From Phoenix dactylifera (Eukaryota > Streptophyta > Magnoliopsida > Arecales > Arecaceae), in assembly GCF_009389715.1 (NCBI RefSeq), contig NC_052399.1, positions 17,363,646 to 17,427,645 of the forward strand: a stretch of DNA of 64,000 bases, written 5' to 3'. The position numbers were made by a program, and so were the translations under genes. Numbering within the stretch: position 1 is the first letter of the stretch; the number at the start of each line of letters is the position of its first letter. Shown one piece after another: positions 21,920 through 34,320 of this stretch. The notes below the pieces were generated by a model. That model ran no database searches, had not been told where the DNA came from, and worked only from the letters and a program-made list of their open reading frames with translations.

Positions 21920-24625
21920 CTGTCAAAAACACCACTTCATATGGCTGCTGGGTATAATAACACTTGTATCGTAAAGTTCCTGCTTGGGTGGCAGGGTCCG
22001 GAGAAGGTTGAGCTGGAGGCAAAGAACCTGGTAACTTAAAAGCAACGATATTTTGAAATTGCAATCAGTATTCACTCATTTGAATTAACTCTACCATAGA
22101 ATTTATGATCTTTTGATCTATAGATACATGGGTATAAATTATTTTGCAGTATGGTGAAACACCTTTGCACATGGCAGGGAAAAATAAACGGCTGCAGTCA
22201 CGTCTTCTTCTTGCTCATGGTGCTTTTCTGGAGGCCAAAGCCAATGTAAGCATTATCTCTGATCTGCGTTTGTTTTGCTGCTAAATTAGAGATCTTAAAA
22301 CATTCATCCCTTTCATTTCGTGGATTATGTGATCCGTAATATGCTTTGATGTGCTGTTGGATTTTGGATTTCATGCAACTCTTTATTTTTTATTTGCTGC
22401 AGGATGGGATGACGCCACTACATTTAGTTGATTGGCATGCACTTCGAGCAGAAGATTGCATCACCTTGCTAGAGTTTTGAGAAGATCCGTGCGAGCGTGT
22501 GTTTAGTTCTACAACAATTATTCACTGAGAAGATTTTGGATACTTATACAGGATTAAGGAACCTAAAAAAATACCTTCCGACTAGCTTTCTTGGGTGAGG
22601 TCGTAGGTTGTGACGAATGATATCAGAGTGAACTCGGCCTATAGTCTATATGGACAACGGAACGCTGCAGCACGAGTTCATAGAGTCTGACCACGGGCTG
22701 ATCGTAATGCTTGTTATTAGATTTGAATGGATTTAAACTCTTATCCTAATAAGGACTTGAACGGGCTTGAACGAGAGGAGTATATGAGGACTCGTGCATG
22801 CGTATATTTAGTCCTATATTGGTTATTCATCAAGAAGATCTTGGGTATTTATACAGGACTAAAGAATCCAAAAATACCTTCCGACTAGTCTTTTTGGGCG
22901 AGGTCTTGGGTTGTAACAAGTTTAATGCTAACTACAATGTCAAATATAATATATATTATGAACTTTCAAGTTGAACCCTACTTTTTTTTTTTTTTTCTTG
23001 TGAATTCTGGGGAAAAGGAAAAAGAAATTAAGCTACCTATATGTTGTTACACCACAGGAGGGCATGACCCCTCGTGGAAACTTCTTAATTGGCACATAGA
23101 AGAGCAAAGAAAGTGCAAAGCCCTTGAGTCAATGCTGTAAGGCAAAAGCCAAGATGGCAGATTTGGAAGCAGCTATATCAATCACCGTGGGATTGAATGA
23201 ACTCAAGATGCAGTTGCAGAGGCAGGCCAAGGGAATGCTTTTGATGAAAAGCAAAGAGCCATGGGCTTAAGTATGTATCGCAGCTAGAAGGCCTCACCAT
23301 ATGGCTTTTCTTGGTAACCCTGGAACAGGTACTAGATGTCTTGCATGATTAGGCTTTTATGTTTGGATTTATTCTAGGTTAATGTCAGGAAACTTGCTTT
23401 GTAGCTTGCATGAGGTTCTTTCTGTTATTGATTTTACTGCTCGATGGCAAATCAAAATTTTGACATTATGCGTCAAGCATTCGAAGCACATTGCAAGATA
23501 TTTAAGTCAGTAAAAGAATGCCAAGAAGTTTCTCTTTTGTAAAGAACATATAAGAACTTTTAACATTTTGATTGAATTGACTATATCAGTCCAACTTGCA
23601 TGTACTGATACATGAGTAAAGTATTATATTGTCTTGGGTCAACAAACGCAAATCTTGGTTTTATTGCCAGATGTATCTTTCATTTAACTGGTGTCTTTGT
23701 TTCGATTAATGAATTTTGGACTGCCTTCATGATTGATAGGTAAAACCATGGTTGCTCGAGTCCTGGGCAAACTCCTTCATATGGTGGGCAGTTTGCCTCC
23801 TGATATCATAACTGAAGTGCAAAGGAGATCTTATGGGAGAATTCGTAGGGCACACTGGACCAAAGACAAGGCAAAAGGTACACTTACTGATACATATTAA
23901 TTTTGTGCTGAATTAAACAAGAATCAGAAGACTTCTCCTATTCTCTCAATCTGAATAGCCTATCAAGTATTTGATTGAGCCTATCAAATATTTGAAAATC
24001 GTTAAATTGATGCTTTCTAGTTATAATACAGATGGTATTCTCAAATTATGTACTGCCTTAATAAGTTCTATATAAGCACTACGAATCCTCAAAGGTGCCA
24101 CACAACTATCCCTGTTCTTAATATTTCTTTTCTTTCCATCCCCTTCTCTCACCCATTACCAATTACTGCTTTAATCAAATGGACTTTCTAATACATTGTG
24201 AAACATTGTAATTTGGCTTCTGCCGACCACAAAACTTCAAAGGTCATTCTTTTTGGATATATCAGATACCTTCATGGAGTTTTGGTATCTTCTGAGGTGG
24301 GCGAGATATCTTTGATTTGCGTTAACCTTAATGGTGCATTCAATATCCTAATCTTATATTAAACTCTTTTACAGATACAAGAAGCAGAGGGAGGAATTCT
24401 TTTTGTAGATGAAGCCTACAGGTTGATACCAATGCAGAAAGCAGATGACAAGGACTGAAGTTTAGAGGCCTTAAAAGATATTATGTCAGTAATGGACAGT
24501 GGGAAGGTGGTTGTTATATTCACTGGATATTGTGAGCCGATGAAGCATGTTATCGACATAAAATGATGGTTTCAGTAGGAGTCTTTCACTTCAATAACTT
24601 CAGTCCAACCGAACTCGCCTAAATT
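21920..24625 (+). pseudogene. Ankyrin-repeat / CbbX-type AAA ATPase pseudogene
   Basis: Exon remains match the plant ankyrin-AAA family (Arabidopsis At3g24530 type). They are PLHMAAGYNNTCIVKFLLGWQ (about 21.92-22.03 kb), YGETPLHMAGKN (22.15-22.24), DGMTPLHLVDWH (22.40 on), a linker with ADLEAAIS and GLNELKMQLQ (23.0-23.3), Walker A GNPGTGKT across an intron (23.3/23.74), and Walker B ILFVDEAYRLIPMQKADDKD (24.37-24.46). Breaks include a stop in the linker (SML then TAA), a shift after EVQR (the DLMGEFVGHTGPKT segment continues in another frame), a TGA where DYGLEA should be, and a stop after KHVIDIK. TRIM-2 also interrupts the third ankyrin exon. The intact family is a putative Rubisco-activase-like AAA protein of the CbxX/CfqX type. 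This copy is dead. Confidence 0.88.
22478..22918 (+). mobile_element. TRIM-2, inserted in an ankyrin exon
   Basis: LTRs 22478-22615 and 22785-22918 share TTTAGTYCTA, CTTATACAGGAYTAA and CCTTCCGACTAG. The primer site TGATATCAGAGT (22618-22629) differs by two bases from TGGTATCAGAGC of initiator-Met tRNA elements. A purine tract gagaggag precedes the 3' LTR. The target duplication agttt lies at 22473-22477 and 22919-22923. Joining the flanks restores the ankyrin frame (LLEF then NAN), so the insertion point is exact. Non-coding, 441 bp. Confidence 0.88.
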
Positions 24626-24629
24626 TTAC

Positions 24630-26553
24630 ATTATTAATAATGAATAATCAAGATCATAAGTAGTGTATCGTATGGATTCAAGCTGCACCCATCTCGTACC
24701 GTGGAGGCTTTTGGCAGAATTAATCAACAGAGAGACCACAGAGAAACAGACGAAAGAGATGAATGGGTTTTAATAGATCCACTGAATGAATGCTCGAGAT
24801 AATTTGGATCTTCATCTTGATTTTGTTTGCACGGATGCTGATAGGTTACAATTTCTATGAATGACTTGGAAGCAGGACTCAGGCTACTTCCACAGTGATG
24901 ATATTTCCTGGCAGTTTAGAATGGTAGTTCTTTTTAGATCAGCTCTGCTGTTCTGTTGATCAATTTAATTGGAGCCAAATATCACAAAATATGCAAATTG
25001 GCATGTAACTCACATGAAGTGGCACTTCTCCAATTGACAATGCTTAAGCAGTTTACAAGTAAAAAAAACATTGCATTGTCTAAACTATATGTGGTTTCAC
25101 ATGTTTTGGACTCGAAGAAGCATGTTCTCTATCCTATAATATGACAACCAACTCGGAAAAAAAAAGAAGGAAGCAGCCAATGTCACCTAATGTCTATAAG
25201 AAGACAATACCACACCAGCTGCACAACACATTATGTTCCAGTATATGGTATCTTACAGCACAAGCCACTTCCAAAAAATCTAGCCAGAGATCACCATTCA
25301 CCTGGTGCTCTGTGCCCCACATGCTTCTTCAGGTGTATTATGCTGATTTTGTATTTATAAAAGGAACTTATATTCTTTATGAAAGTATCGATCAGAGAGT
25401 AAATGTACAGCATGAGCAACATGAAGAGAAATAATGAAATGACCCAACACCCGGAGCGTAGGGCAAGGCTTTCAAACTCAACAATGGCCCTCTTGGTTTG
25501 AACGCTTCCATAATTATGCTGCCCCTAACCTCCTGGCTGTGAGAATTTCGAGTCTCACATCAATGACTCTGGTTTATACATCGTATGAAGGTTTGCAGAT
25601 GCAAGGACTCCACCTTGGATTCTTTGAGGGCATGTTTGATGATGCGATCTTATAGGATTTGGTCCAAGCATCCATGACCCAATACTCTGGCTTCCTAGTT
25701 TCAGGTTTTGCATGCAGTAGAATCTGAATCCAATCTTGGCTAAGAGAGGCAAGAATATGGCATCATTAAGTTTTAATTATACTTGCCCATGGAACATCTT
25801 AAAACTTCGAGTGAAGCTTCACCTTTCGCTTCAGAAAAATCCAAATTATGCGGAGGGCCTCAGGAGGACGACCTTGCATGCTGTTTGGTCCAATGGTATT
25901 CTAATTCCAATGTTCAATCTAAACAGCGCAGTTTTATATTTGGATGCAGTTGAATATGAATATTGAGCAAACCTGTCTCCAGCAATCATACTTCAGAATC
26001 CCAGCCATATCAGAACTTGAACACCAAGTGCACCCTTTTTTGGGGGCAACACTTTGTTGAACATGCTTATATGTATGTGTTTCACAATTTTTCCTGTAAA
26101 GGTGTCCATTTCTTTAGACAAGTGATGAAGTCACAAGAAATTAACTGATAGCTAAGTGATGACAAAAGCATGATTGTCAAGAGACAAGTTTGTGGTGCTC
26201 AAGTAAAGAAAGCAAATGTACAGTAAGCAAACCTGAGCATGTAAAGAACGGAAGAAAAACAGGGGTAGAAAGTACAATAGTAATAACCACTTTTTTTGAT
26301 TATGTAAAGGGGAGAATTAACTAAGATGGTATTGGCATGAGTAAAGTAATACGCAAAACCAGTAAGGAGAGCAACGGTTTCTGTCTAGAGGGTCTAAAAA
26401 GACGGAAGCTGTGAGAAAAATTTTACAAATACTAGGGGTAACAGACAACAAAGCTCTTAATAGGAATGAGTAAGCTACTAAAAACATAAAGAAGGCTCAG
26501 GCTCCAGATAGATGGAATAAGGCTTCTTGACTGCAGTTGGCTATGATATATAA
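24630..26553. other. Spacer, nothing recognised
   Basis: Moderately AT-rich sequence with many short frames lacking domains. No RNA gene or clear transposon end was found. Confidence 0.4.
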
Positions 26554-26561
26554 CTATAAAT

Positions 26562-26862
26562 CAAGGTACGCCGTAACGGTACCGGTAGGCATACCGGTTG
26601 CCTACCGGACCGATACAGTTCCGATTCGGACTGGTTTGAACCGGTATGGATAGAGTTAAGCGCGCGCGCTGTCCCGCGCGGGCCAGTGCAAACCAGTCCG
26701 GTTCGCACCGGTACACAGCGGAAACCGTTTTTCACGACTGAACCGTACCGGTTGGCGATGGTAGGCCGGAACCGTTTTTCACGACTGAACCGTACCAGTT
26801 GGCGCCGGTACCGGTACGGCATGTGCTGAACGGGCCGGTACGGGCCGGTTCAGCAAACCATG
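26562..26862. mobile_element. 301-bp hAT-like MITE with CGGTACC palindromes
   Basis: Ends CAAGGTACG and, inverted, CATGGTTTGC. The 8-bp flanks ctataaat and ctatgaac agree at six positions. Inside are many CGGTACCGG palindromes and a near-perfect direct duplication of about 35 bp (GGAAACCGTTTTTCACGACT and following, at about 26718 and 26768). It is related in style to the element at 11298. Non-coding. Confidence 0.6.
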
Positions 26863-26870
26863 CTATGAAC

Positions 26871-28630
26871 ACAGGAACCACTAAAGGATGACATGCTATA
26901 CAATAATAGCAACATCAGATCATTTAACCATCAAAAGAAAGAGGAAAAAAATCTGGTTAATAATGATAGGACAAAATTTACAGTCCACCTCCTGTCATGG
27001 ATATAAAACCCAAAGGAAATCTGGTAAAGTATATCCTGGTTTAGATTTTATCCATGCTCTTGTAGCAACTCTTCTCATGTTATACAATAATAAACTTTCA
27101 ACAGAAAAAGTTAATATCTTGGGTTAAGATCTCAGAGGAGCCTATTTATATTTTTTAGATATTTAGGGACATGAGTTTGGGGTTTCTTCTATATTCTTTG
27201 AATTGCTCTCCTCATCTCCATGTTTTTCCATCCATTTTAAGTTGTAGAGTGGGCAGTCTAATTTGCTATGCTTGTACAGCAAATTGAAGCTTTCAAAGAA
27301 CACATTTATGTATAAAGATAGTGATATAATATTATTGATTTATCAAGGCTCAAAATATAGGCACACCTTCTTGATTGTATATAGATGCAACATTATCACT
27401 AATGACATGTAACCAAATCTGACATTCTAGTTGACCTATCAATTCTTGAGTTCTGGGGCAGAGTACAAGAAAAGCTTAGTTGTTCAGACAAGAACAGCCA
27501 TTTGATCGGTACCCTTCCTCTTCATATGTCAAATTTGTAAACTGTCATGGTCTGGTCTATTAAGATGTTTATGTTTCCTACCAAAAGAAAAAAAGATGTT
27601 TATGTTGGGTAACCGGTCCCTAGTTGAGAAAAGCATTCCCAACATTTCTCACACTATCTGTGATGTTCCTGAGAATTTAGTACTTCACTTTCCAAGTTTC
27701 ATTCTAATAGCAAAATAACTTTGTACAGCATAGGGCTGGCAATATGATTGACCATGATGCCATAATATAGTGTTGCCAAAAGAAAATATTTACAAATTTT
27801 CCAGACTATTCGAAGTTCAAACACCTCTTATCCTTTTTTTCGAAAAAATGCTTATATTGTTGCTAATCTCTCCCCTTAGGCCCCTGCCTATCAACACATG
27901 TACTCACTGATATATGATCCATGTTGGTCCTTTTGAAAAATCCTAATCACTCTCTATCTTCCCTCATAAATACTTTTAATATTTTCTGGCATAAAACACC
28001 AAATCAGACATTATTGAAAAATTCTTCAGTGCCTATGCCATCTACTTCAGGGAGTGCCTTATATTTATGCAAACAAATATAATTATAAATATTTAATTTT
28101 TCAGTAAGTCTGATATTTAACTAATCAAGATATCAACTTGAAACTATCAGCCAAGAAGAGAGGGGAAGAGAGGGGGTGGGGTTAGTATTTTATGGGGAAC
28201 CCAAAAGATTTGTCCCTCTTTTATTTCTTTCCTTCAGTCTTTCTCTATTTTGGAAACTCAATGGGACTAGCACCATCCCAAGTCAAATTCTGGACCTCTC
28301 TGAGGAGAGGGTGCCAACTGGCTGAGATAAGTCTGATTGGTGAAACTTGGAAGCTCTTCAATAATGGTTGCAACAATCCCTTCCATAATCCGAAGCTTCT
28401 CTAGAACGAATGCTTTTGCATTGATTATGATGTTTTTATAATTTATCTTCTTTTTCTTTCTTGGTTTTGGGGGAAGATTGCTAATTATCTAGATTGCATA
28501 TGATTGCTTCTTAATTGTTTGTGACTTTTGACCTCATGAAAATATAAAACACATAATTCATCAATTACTTCATGAAACTTGCATCTATTTTTACTATGTT
28601 TGGCAATTACATTAAAACCCAAAAAGTATA
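26871..28630. other. Spacer, nothing recognised
   Basis: AT-rich with no domain, RNA gene or clear repeat border that could be supported. Confidence 0.4.
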
Positions 28631-29076
28631 TGGGAGGATAGATGCAGGCATGCATTTAGTCCCAAATTGGTTGTATGCTAGGGAGGCCTTGGGATCTTAT
28701 ACAAGACCAAGGGACCTAAATAACACTTTTTTAGCTAGCTTTTTTGGGTGAGTTCCTGAGTCGCTACAAAAGGTATCAGAGCAAACTTGACCAATGGCCC
28801 ATGTGTGACTAAGGGATGTTGTAGCATCGGTTGTTTTTGGGCTGACCACAACCCGATTGTAGTTCGCAAAATGTTTATGAGATGTAATAATGTTTACCCT
28901 TAATTTAGCAATGATGCTAGGGCTTAAACAGGGAGGGAACATGAGGATTCGTGCAAGCTTGTGTTTAGTCCACATTGATTGGGTGTTGGGGAGGTCTTAG
29001 ATGCTTATACAAGGCCAAGGAACCCAAATAACACCTTGGACAGTCTTTTCGGGTGACATCTTGGACTGTTACCGCA
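28631..29076 (+). mobile_element. TRIM-3 mini LTR retrotransposon
   Basis: Direct repeats at about 28631-28768 and 28942-29076 share TTTAGTCC, ATTGG, CTTATACAAG, CCAAGG, TAACAC and a TTTTxGGGTGA block. After the first comes aGGTATCAGAGC (28771-28782), eleven of twelve bases of the initiator-Met primer site. A purine tract gggaggg precedes the second. The target duplication is unclear (tatat-like on both sides), and the LTRs have diverged more than those of TRIM-1. Non-coding. It ends about 240 bp from the PPR stop codon. Confidence 0.78.
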
Positions 29077-29317
29077 TATATGGGCAACAAATTGTCAAGG
29101 GGAAATAGGATATATCTATGAGATTGCATGTCAAATCTCCATAGTAATAAGAGTCCAACAACTTTTCACATATCTAATCAGATAATGCAACTTTCGAATA
29201 AAGGTTCAGTATGAATTTAAATGAAACCACAATGAAGCAAACCGACATAACATGGTAGAATTAGCTATATATTTATAAAAACAAAGTCTAGTGAAGAAAA
29301 ATCTTACCATATTGTCT

Positions 29318-31132
29318 TTAACGAACTGAGTCCATGTGTTCATCATCAATTTTTCCAATGGCTTCAAGTATTGACGAGTATGTAATGAGATCATATTCAA
29401 ATCCCTTTGACTTCATCTCTTTCATCAATTTAGCTGCCTCCTCAAACATACCAGCATGGCTTAGAGCACCAAGAATTGTGTTGTACGAGACAGCATCTGG
29501 TTTAATGTTAGATTTCTTCATGTTCGAAAGCATCTCCATTGCTCGGTGTGGGCCACCTGTTTTTCCCAGTCCATTCAAAATGATGTTGAGAGAATTTATA
29601 TCTGGAACACAACCTTGTTCTTGCATTGTTCGGAGCAAGGTTTGAGCTTCGTCTATCATGCCAATCCTTACCATTCCAGACATGAGGGCATTGTAGGCAT
29701 AGACATCAGGACTGCATCCCAATTTCTTCATTTCATCAAAAAGATCTATTGCATCATTAAGACGCCCACATTTACCAAAATGCTTTATCATCACAGCATA
29801 TACTCGAGAAGTGGAAGAACCACAGTTTTCTTTTAATTCCTGAAATAGCTCATTGGCAGCTTCATACCGTTTTGCTTTTCCAAGAGCATCAATTAGGCTA
29901 CAATAGGCTGCTGGACAGGGGGGGAAACCCTTCTCATCCATCTCCTCAAGAAGCAACATGGCTTTTTCCACTCTATTGCTTTTGCAGAATCCATCAATGA
30001 GAATGGAATAGGTGAAGGCACTAGGAGCAATTTCTTTTTCCTTTAGTTTTTCGAACCAGGAAGCAACCTCTGATGCACGAGATTTTGATTCAAAAAGTGC
30101 TTTGATGATGGTATTATATGTAACCACATTTGGCACACATTGCAAAGATTCCATCTCCTCGAAAAGCTTAATGACATCATCCAGACGCCCAGCCTTGCTC
30201 AAAATGTTCATCAAATTATTCATGAGGATTGTGTCTGGCTTACAGCCCTCCCGCCGCATTTCAAGAAAGAAGTCATATGCCTCTTCTACTCTCCCAGCCT
30301 TACCAAGACCTTTTATCAACTCAGTATAAGTAAAGACATTTGGGGAACAACATTGATCTCTCATTTCACGGAACAAACTCAGAGCCCTCTCAATATTTGC
30401 TGACTTGAAAAACATGCCCATCAAAGTGGTATAAATCTTTGCTGTGGGTTGCAATCCGTTCTCTTTCATCTCCTCAAATAGCCTAATAGCGGAGTCCTCA
30501 CGACCCAGCTTGCAGAAAGTGGCAATAAGAGCATTGTAAGTAACAGTGTCGGGAAAGCAATTACCTTCATTGCACATTTCATTGTAGAGCTCATGCACCT
30601 TCTCGTAATGGCCCTCCTGCATCAGCATGATGATCATGCTATTGTAAGCATGTGCAGTTGGCCTGCATTTCCGAGTCTTTATCTGATAAAAAATCGAGCA
30701 TGCCTTGTTCACCATCTTTGCCCTCCCCAAGATCTTAATAATCTCAGATAATTCGGTAGGGGTAATGATACAACTGCTTTTAACCATGTCTTGGATATTT
30801 TTCCACATCTCGCCTACCAGTCCGGCTCCATCCAAACAATGTATCAAGGCCATATACGTGGTGGAATCATGCTCAAAATTCCTCCTTTTTGCGGCCCATC
30901 TGAAGAACTGCATCTTCACCCCAATCTCAACATCTGTTTTCATTACTTCGCGAACCAATCGGTGATCAACCTTCAACCTCAGCACCTCCAAGGCCTTCTC
31001 AGCATCCGATCCCCACTTAAAAATCTTCAGTATTCTCACGAACCTCTCGTCGAGCGCACGAACGGACCGCTCGTACCTTGGTGTTGCTGGTGAGGCTGCG
31101 CTGTCATCTCTGAGACTTGGAAGTCTGAACAT
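29318..31132 (-). CDS. P-class pentatricopeptide repeat protein (At3g16010-like)
   Basis: An intronless 604-residue protein. PPR proteins bind organelle RNA through tandem 35-residue helical hairpins and affect RNA stability, splicing or translation; this one's target is unknown. After an N-terminal region of about 100 residues (FRWAAKR), roughly 12-13 repeats run from about residue 115 to 590. Examples are VTYNALIATFCKLGREDSAI, CKPDTILMNNLMNILSKAGR and CSPDVYAYNALMSGMVRIGM. There is no E, DYW or SMR tail, so it is P-class. Length and end (YDLITYSSILEAIGK) resemble Arabidopsis At3g16010 (about 640 aa). The N-terminus is short and not an obvious presequence. The ATG follows agttcag, which could be a splice acceptor, so an upstream exon is possible. 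Antisense frames are shadows. Confidence 0.94.
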   Translation of the reverse strand: MFRLPSLRDDSAASPATPRYERSVRALDERFVRILKIFKWGSDAEKALEVLRLKVDHRLVREVMKTDVEIGVKMQFFRWAAKRRNFEHDSTTYMALIHCLDGAGLVGEMWKNIQDMVKSSCIITPTELSEIIKILGRAKMVNKACSIFYQIKTRKCRPTAHAYNSMIIMLMQEGHYEKVHELYNEMCNEGNCFPDTVTYNALIATFCKLGREDSAIRLFEEMKENGLQPTAKIYTTLMGMFFKSANIERALSLFREMRDQCCSPNVFTYTELIKGLGKAGRVEEAYDFFLEMRREGCKPDTILMNNLMNILSKAGRLDDVIKLFEEMESLQCVPNVVTYNTIIKALFESKSRASEVASWFEKLKEKEIAPSAFTYSILIDGFCKSNRVEKAMLLLEEMDEKGFPPCPAAYCSLIDALGKAKRYEAANELFQELKENCGSSTSRVYAVMIKHFGKCGRLNDAIDLFDEMKKLGCSPDVYAYNALMSGMVRIGMIDEAQTLLRTMQEQGCVPDINSLNIILNGLGKTGGPHRAMEMLSNMKKSNIKPDAVSYNTILGALSHAGMFEEAAKLMKEMKSKGFEYDLITYSSILEAIGKIDDEHMDSVR

Positions 31133-31975
31133 CTGAACTATTTCATTTTCTACACAGTTCCATAGTGTTTAATTAATCAAATATCCATCAAAATATTAGT
31201 AAAAGTTGAAAGTATTAACGAGACGTTAAGGAACAAACTAAAGCAAAGCAATCCATATATGAAATTGTGCTTGGTAAGTTTTAGTTTTAAAGATAACGAT
31301 AAAGGATATCATAACAAGTATTCTGTTCTCGAATTTCGACTGCATCCTATTTAGCTTTCCCATGAACAAACACTCTGGAGAATTTTTTTTCTCATCGGTC
31401 TACCACCTGGTCTGAATTTTTTGCAGTATAACAAGATAGCTTCAGTGCAGCAAAGCCCAGAAATTAAAACCTTATTTTTTGTTGTAAAAAGGAGTTATCG
31501 TAAAGCCATGATTTTTTCGGAGGGGAGTATACTATGCCTCTCACCTGTTTGCTTTAATCTCCTGCTGAGCTGCGGTGAGGAAGATACGCCCCGCTTCGGA
31601 AGGAGAGCAGCGGCCCTTCTGGAGGGCCGCATTTCTCTTCCCAAACGCCAACTATTCATGCGAGATGGGATTTCAACCCAACTCCACTGGCGAGGAAGCG
31701 GAGCTGATGGTCGAGAGCGTCGTTGTCTCGAGCCCCGAAGCCACCGCACGGCTGCAAGCCGTGATTCGCACGAGACTTGGACGGTTTGGTCGCGGTGAAT
31801 TTTAGCCTGGAGAGGAGAGCATGTTCAGCCTTTGCGTACTGTATTTTTTGTACCATGGGTTCGGTCACTTCGGTGTCAGCGTGGCTGCCGAAAAGCAGAG
31901 GATTTTGATGGAAGGCTGTGATCCGATCAGAAAAAGAAGATTTATTGAAGGAAGTAGTATTTATTGAAAAAGAGC
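31133..31975. other. PPR upstream region
   Basis: Holds the PPR promoter and 5' UTR. The part at 31560-31800 is GC-rich and contains a small perfect hairpin (GCGGCCCT / AGGGCCGC near 31610-31630); it may be a 5' untranslated exon. No protein was recognised. Confidence 0.35.
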
Positions 31976-31977
31976 TG

Positions 31978-32916
31978 TGCTGGGCCCGTGGGCTGTGTGA
32001 CTTGTCCGGAGATGGAGGAGACCATTTTCTACGCCCTCATAGATTGCCCACGGGCCAGACAGATATGATGCTATGATTCGGGCCAGCCAGATCAGTGGCA
32101 GAGGTGGTTATCTATCGAAGAGTTTCTACAATTCCTAAAGGACTCGGCACAGAGATCTATGTTTGAGGAGAGGGGGACATGCGCTGCCTATCTAGCCTGC
32201 TAGTGTTGGCTGGATAGAAATGCCCGAGTCTTCGAGGGAGTCAGCCCTCACCCGAGGGTGATAGCGGCTAGAGTCCTTATGCAAGCGGCTGAGATCACCA
32301 GCGTTACAGAGGTATCACCTGAGTTGGCTAGGGACATCTAGGGCCCCCATTCTGCTCACACAGCGTCCAGGACAGTACTCGTCTCCTGGGTGCCTCCACC
32401 CCTTGGTTTCTCAAAGTGAACTTTGACGGCAGTGTGGATGATGAGGAGAAATGCAATGGCATGGGGTTCGTTATCCAAGATCATGACACCAGATTAGTTG
32501 CGGCAGGAGGCTCACGGACTTTTGACTCGTCAGGGGTGTATGCCGAGCTCAGAGCAGCCTGAAAGGGCATCTTCTATGCGAAGCGGATACTGGGTGTGGA
32601 CCGTATTATTCTTGAGGGCGACTCGGCCACTGTGATTGAGTAGATCTGGGGATGAGGACTCACTGCTGAGGATCGACCGCTAATCTTTGAGATTCATAGG
32701 TTGATGGAGGAGTATGACTCCCTCCAGGCTTCACACGTGTTTAGGGAGGCCAACAGGATGGCCTCTTATGCGGCCCACCACTCCGGTGGTTTTGTTTGGG
32801 TTGGGAATGGAGCTGCTCCAGGGCCATTACGTAGTGTTTTATTTTCTAATTTTGTTGGCTGCATTCACACCCGCAGTGTGTGAGCCGTCGTTGCAACAAA
32901 AAAAAAAAAAAAAAAA
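31978..32916 (+). mobile_element. 5'-truncated LINE, zf-RVT and RNase H end
   Basis: Begins within the zf-RVT-like segment (MEETIFYALIDCPRARQI), then a linker and the RNase H domain: VNFDGSVDDE, AELRAA, ILEGDSATVIE, HVFREANRMASYAAHHSG. Stops interrupt it (for example after AELRAA and within VIE-IWG). It ends in 19 A residues (32898-32916), the 3' tail of a retroposed L1-like element. No target duplication was found with confidence. Confidence 0.82.
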
Positions 32917-33304
32917 TGACTATAATTCTGCCGCATTTAATTATGATTATGATTTTATTATTAATTAGATATTGAGATGTATTCAATAGATGGCCGTGAT
33001 TTCATCAACTGAGAATTGCTGCTTGATGGATCCATACAATTTTAAGAAATAAAGAACCGGCGTTCATAAATTATCATTTTTTTTTTAATAAAAGGAAGGG
33101 GGTCGTACATCCAAAATTTATTGCACCAGTAAGAAGCTCACAACATCAATGGCACCTAGCAAGCTTATAAAGTACTGAAAACAGTTGGCAGCTCTAGCGA
33201 TGGAAGGTTAGCCCGATCAACAAATATGTATGAACAATGGTTTATCACATCTGAAATGGAAGTAAATTTGTTAAGAAAGATTTTTTTTGCCTCTCTTTTA
33301 TTAC

Positions 33305-33769
33305 CCAAAAAGTGGATAAGTTAATATCCATCCGGATCCATTTTTAATCCAAATTTATCCGAATATGCATAAAAATTTGAGCATCCAACTAAATATACAT
33401 ATCTATCAAAAAAAAAAAAAAGAAGATATGAATATAGATAGATAATTATCTGAACTGCATTTGAATATCCAATTCTATTTGTAACTCTATTTAATTTTGT
33501 ATGACATTCATGAACTTTTTGTTACAAAATAAATGATCACATTAGCATGCTATTAACTTAATTTATCATTCACTTAGTAATATCTTTGATTATGTGGCTA
33601 TAAAATTTAATTATTTGATTTCTATCTATATTTATATTTATATTTTTGGTATTTAATATGGATATAAATTTTTGTATCTGTCTAACATTCGTATCCGTAT
33701 TCATCAAACAAAATAAATATGAATATGAATATGCAAGTATCTGATCAGTACTTCATATGATTTCAACCC
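33305..33769. repeat. Partial copy of the 4674-5981 repeat family
   Basis: Shares GGATAAGTTAATATCC, CCGGATCCATTTTTAATCC-like and repeated ATATGxATAT motifs with the element at 4674. Its right end, read inward, is GGGTTGAAATCA, close to that element's GGGCTGAAA end. The left end is missing. Confidence 0.5.
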
Positions 33770-34320
33770 TACAAGACAGTTCCAAGTTGGTCTCTATTGT
33801 TGGTGATACATCAAAATTTAGAGTCTGCAAATATAGCTCTATCATTTTTTTTCTTTTATTTTTGGAATTTTGAGTGGGGGTTATCTCTTGATCCATCACA
33901 TCATCTCTTCGCCAAAGGAGTGCACTAGGACGTGAAAGTAGTGAAGCGGACGACGGATCACTATTATAAAGATTGAGGATTCAGATTATGCGTTACTTCA
34001 ATGGTGCTTTAGCAAATATAAAAAATAAATATATGGTATACGCACGTAATAAGGCTGAGTTTGGAAAGGTAGATAACCTTTTCAGAGTTTGATAATTTAG
34101 TTTTCTAAATTATTTTTTCACGCAACCCAAATCTGAAACCGCACCTGATCATGAATAGATACACTTTGACTCATTCGATCCAAAGCCCTACAACTAATCA
34201 TGGCACTGGGACTGGACCCGACTTATGGAACCAAAACCTAAATCCCACCCATCACATCACTTCACATATATTATTAATTTATTATATGTCTCCGTGAAAT
34301 AAACTGATTTAAGAGAGCAG

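Noticed and set aside
25560..25960. Possible transposon with GTTTGG-type ends
   Set aside because: The similar words are in the same orientation, not inverted, and no target duplication was found.
29334..31093. Plus-strand frames opposite the PPR gene
   Set aside because: Antisense shadows of the PPR coding sequence, with no domain.
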